NCBI RefSeq assembly: GCF_032854445.1
Contig: NC_088296.1
Location: 12,376,706-12,440,705, forward strand
DNA length: 64,000 bases
From: Liolophura sinensis
Lineage: Eukaryota > Mollusca > Polyplacophora > Chitonida > Chitonidae
Direction: 5' to 3'
In this document: positions 61,588-64,000 of the stretch, one piece after another
Layout: every line of letters starts with the position of its first letter
Position numbering within the stretch: position 1 is the stretch's first letter
Position numbers and translations under genes: made by a program
The notes under the pieces: model-generated
What the model was told of the DNA's origin: nothing
The model's input: only the letters and a program-made list of their open reading frames with translations
Database searches by the model: none

Positions 61588-61690
61588 TTATTTATTTGAT
61601 TCATGTTTTACGCCGTACTTAAGAATATTTTACTTATACAACAGTAGCCAGCATCATGGTGGGAGGAAACCACGGACAGAGCTCGGAGGA
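61588..61690 (-). mobile_element. SINE tail fragment, first family
   Basis: (TTTA)n, then gttttacgccgtacttaag, attttacttatacaacagt and ggtgggaggaaacc: the reversed tail and body edge, 5'-truncated. Confidence 0.82.
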
Positions 61691-62077
61691 ATTCACCGAT
61701 TACGTGTGACCAATTATCAGTTATCACACTGTTGTGGCTGCACTGGTTTAGTTCATATAATACTACTACTGCGTGTTTACTACACTAGAATTGTGCTTAA
61801 ATGAACAGTTAGGCGCAAAAACAATGACACAGAGCATCCAGAGCTCTCCAGCGGCTAAGCACTTTGGCATAGAGCTTATATAAGCATCTGTCTTTAAGAA
61901 TGTTAATCTATAGCTGTCAGCCACACCACTTATGCCTCCACCAACCCAGCCTTGCCATTAGTGTTAAAATCTAGGTCAGTTGATCAACTTCCGGCGAATC
62001 CAAAAAAATATTATAAAATGAAAGGAAAAAAATCTTACAAATAGTGACAGCGACGCGGAAAGCGGATGGCAACTTAC

Positions 62078-62119
62078 TGCAAGCTTCAAAATGATCTCTT
62101 TATCATCTTCGCCTGAAAG
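62078..62119 (-). CDS. putative exon B of an unrecognised minus-strand gene
   Basis: Read on the minus strand: acceptor TTTGTGTGCAG, 42 bases giving LSGEDDKEIILKLA, donor TTGCA|GTAAGT. The other two frames contain stops. It is phase 0 at both ends, matching exon A before it and exon C after it. An alternative acceptor seven bases in (CTTTCAG) would break the phase with A. Confidence 0.5.
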
Positions 62120-63708
62120 CTGCACACAAATGACTTTGGTGACGAACAGAACAGCTGGAAGCCTTTTAGCTTTACCTATGTATACGCGCTTGTCTTAGAT
62201 TTCAGGCAGAGTCAATTACGAAACACTCAAGTAATCGTGTATAAGTAATAGTAATTGATTGTTAGCAGTGCCGGCGAGTCTTTCACCGGATAATTTTCTG
62301 CTCCAGGAAGTCAGGTTGTTATTTCCCTTTTGCGCCATCTCCTGCCGCGGAGGTAATTATTTGATTAGGGGGAGCAGTAAGTCAAAATGAATGGCTTTCG
62401 CCGCTGAGATATTAAGTGCTGCATGGTGTTGATGCGCAGTCTGAAATTCTTAACTTAAATATCACTCAGTGTGAAGAGAAAGAGCATCGTCGATATACCC
62501 TCCCACGATGTAGCCTTACCCCTCTCTCTCTGTTTCTTTATTCAAGTTGAGTACCACTTGAAGCAAGACTTTACAAATGTAGTTTGCAATAACACCAGAG
62601 CGAATGAACATGATAATAGAAAGAGTATCTCACATCTCACATAGCCTGGTCTATCGGCCCAACGGCGCGTTAGCAGCTGACGTAAAATCACTCCTTTTAG
62701 CCGCGTTAGTTCGCGTGAGCCCCCGCCCTGTCTTGTCTCAACCTGCGTGAACTCGCGGGATTTCTTAAATGCCTGAAAGTCTATACTCAAGAATGTTCCA
62801 CTTACATATCAGCAATGAAAAGCGATATTATTAATTTTTACATTATTGTTCATTATGTGACACCTATATGCAAAAACTGCTCCATATTACATATTGCGTT
62901 CACAATATAAACGTAGTATCTCAAAAACGTAGCGGTACGTAATTTTCATTCAGAACGGGAAACAATTTGTACTATTAATAGAAAGAGCACCTCTATGGGC
63001 AAAGTGGCTAGGAGGTAAAGAGGTAACTACAGACTGGCTCTTGTTTCTCAACAAAATTCGCCAGGGCAGCGCCACGGTACTAAGGCGCACAGTGAGAGTA
63101 TATATGCACACCGATGTGAACTGACTGCCACCCAAATTACCGTGAATGTCTCTTTTATAGTAGCGGCGGTGTTGAATCTGTGTCCAGCTTTAGTATGTAA
63201 GGAAAAGCTGCATCGATCGGTTGCTTAACCAAAGCGGCACATGTGCTGCCTAGCGCTGAGAACGGAGAATAGACGAGCCCTGAAGGGCTTGGCATATATC
63301 GGTGTAGTGCAGAGTCATTTAGTCCTTGCACCAGATGGGTGGGACAGGTTTTCTACGTGTTCTTCAAGTATCGCTAAACAATCCCTGTCCCCGACCCCCA
63401 CCCCCACCCGTATTCATATGGTGCCCATACAGCTACTGGTTCTCTCGCTTTGATACAAAGTATACAGAACTATACGTCTAAAATCAATTAGCGAGTCTGT
63501 AAAGGGTTTTTGAGCGTTCTAAATAGCCTTTTCATTGGAGGAGGCATTGAATCTCTATAACTGTCATTTACCAAAGACAATGTCTTCAAAGTTCTCTTCA
63601 GTGTAGCGCTTTGAGTGGACACTGCATCGCGTCCTCTTCACCATTGCACTCATAATTACACTTAATTGCCCCCGTATCATATGTCATTTGATTTCACCTG
63701 GCCGCTGT
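62120..63708. other. no gene recognised
   Basis: ORFs at 62,542-62,790 and 62,950-63,135 (-) have no motif. C-rich run at 63,389-63,410. Confidence 0.5.
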
Positions 63709-63709
63709 A

Positions 63710-63780
<71 letters not shown>
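63709..63780. repeat. (AT)n microsatellite
   Basis: About 36 AT units. Together with 15,299 and 17,673 it is one of three long AT tracts in the window. Confidence 0.97.
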
Positions 63781-63782
<2 letters not shown>

Positions 63783-63908
63783 AGCAAACTAGAAAGTGCA
63801 ATTAGACTCAGGCGACGAGTGTTAACACGCAGTATAGAAGTCAAACACCGATGGTATGGAAAAGAAAACAATAGTTACAATAAACAGATTACTTTTACCG
63901 AATCTTAC

Positions 63909-64000
63909 TGTCCACATGGTCTTGAGGAATATGCGTTTAACATGCTTGTGTTGCTGTTCGCCCAATCTTTTTTGTTTTAAACCATATATTTCAGAGATAC
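63909..64000 (-). CDS. putative exon A (partial) of an unrecognised minus-strand gene
   Basis: Enters from the window edge and stays open for 30 codons on the minus strand: ISEIYGLKQKRLGEQQ, then HKHVKRIFLKTMWT, ending at ACA|GTAAGA in phase 0. Basic, helical-looking sequence. No family recognised. Its 5' end is outside the window. Confidence 0.45.

Noticed and set aside
1-64000. CRISPR arrays or prokaryotic operons
   Set aside because: The repeats are head-to-tail with no unique spacers, and the genes have introns; this is eukaryotic DNA.

Overview
This window is a piece of an animal nuclear genome. It is AT-rich, intron-rich, and full of tRNA-derived SINEs, decayed transposons, minisatellites and long (AT)n runs. 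The SINE tails (ending in variants of 'gtgaaatattcttgagtacggcgtaaaacaccaatcaaataaat'-type sequence, quoted here only as a family description) and the protein sequence of the one clear gene suggest a lophotrochozoan invertebrate, most likely a mollusc or brachiopod. That assignment is inference from pattern memory. No search was run.

Region 1 (about 1-14,240, + strand) is the 3' end of a neogenin/DCC-family netrin receptor gene. I can place eight coding exons: a juxtamembrane exon, the transmembrane exon, the P1 exon (DLWIHH), two proline-rich exons, an acidic exon, the P2 exon (NPLKSF) and the last two exons, ending with the P3 motif (LEGLMKDLNAIT) and a stop at 10,520-10,522. A long putative 3' UTR follows to an AATAAA near 14,220. 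Splice sites are good, but the reading frame is broken at several points (P1 exon twice, P2 exon once, an A7 run once, one unresolved junction). Conserved motifs continue on both sides of the breaks, which looks more like base-level assembly error than an old pseudogene. Introns carry 42-bp, 37-bp and 96-bp tandem arrays, a SINE tail with a perfect 10-bp target duplication, and a foldback element.

Region 2 (about 14,240-34,000) is mostly transposon debris: a possible orphan exon at 15.7 kb; a decayed non-LTR retrotransposon (18.0-22.0 kb) with an ORF1 remnant, endonuclease and reverse transcriptase remnants; a 6-copy 65-bp array just after it; a 1.32-kb decayed mariner-type element with recognisable ends and DD41D catalytic spacing (27.4-28.7 kb); and a 21-bp minisatellite at 29.3 kb.

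Region 3 (about 34,000-64,000) has no long ORF that I trust. It does contain five short minus-strand segments (34.2, 52.1, 54.5, 62.1 and 63.9 kb), each open, each with an AG/GT boundary where visible, whose splice phases chain together without conflict. I propose they are exons of one unrecognised minus-strand gene with very long introns. Its introns hold more SINEs, a 234-bp foldback, a ~37-copy 26-bp satellite, and 17-bp and 40-bp arrays.

No rRNA, CRISPR, intact tRNA gene or prokaryotic feature was seen.
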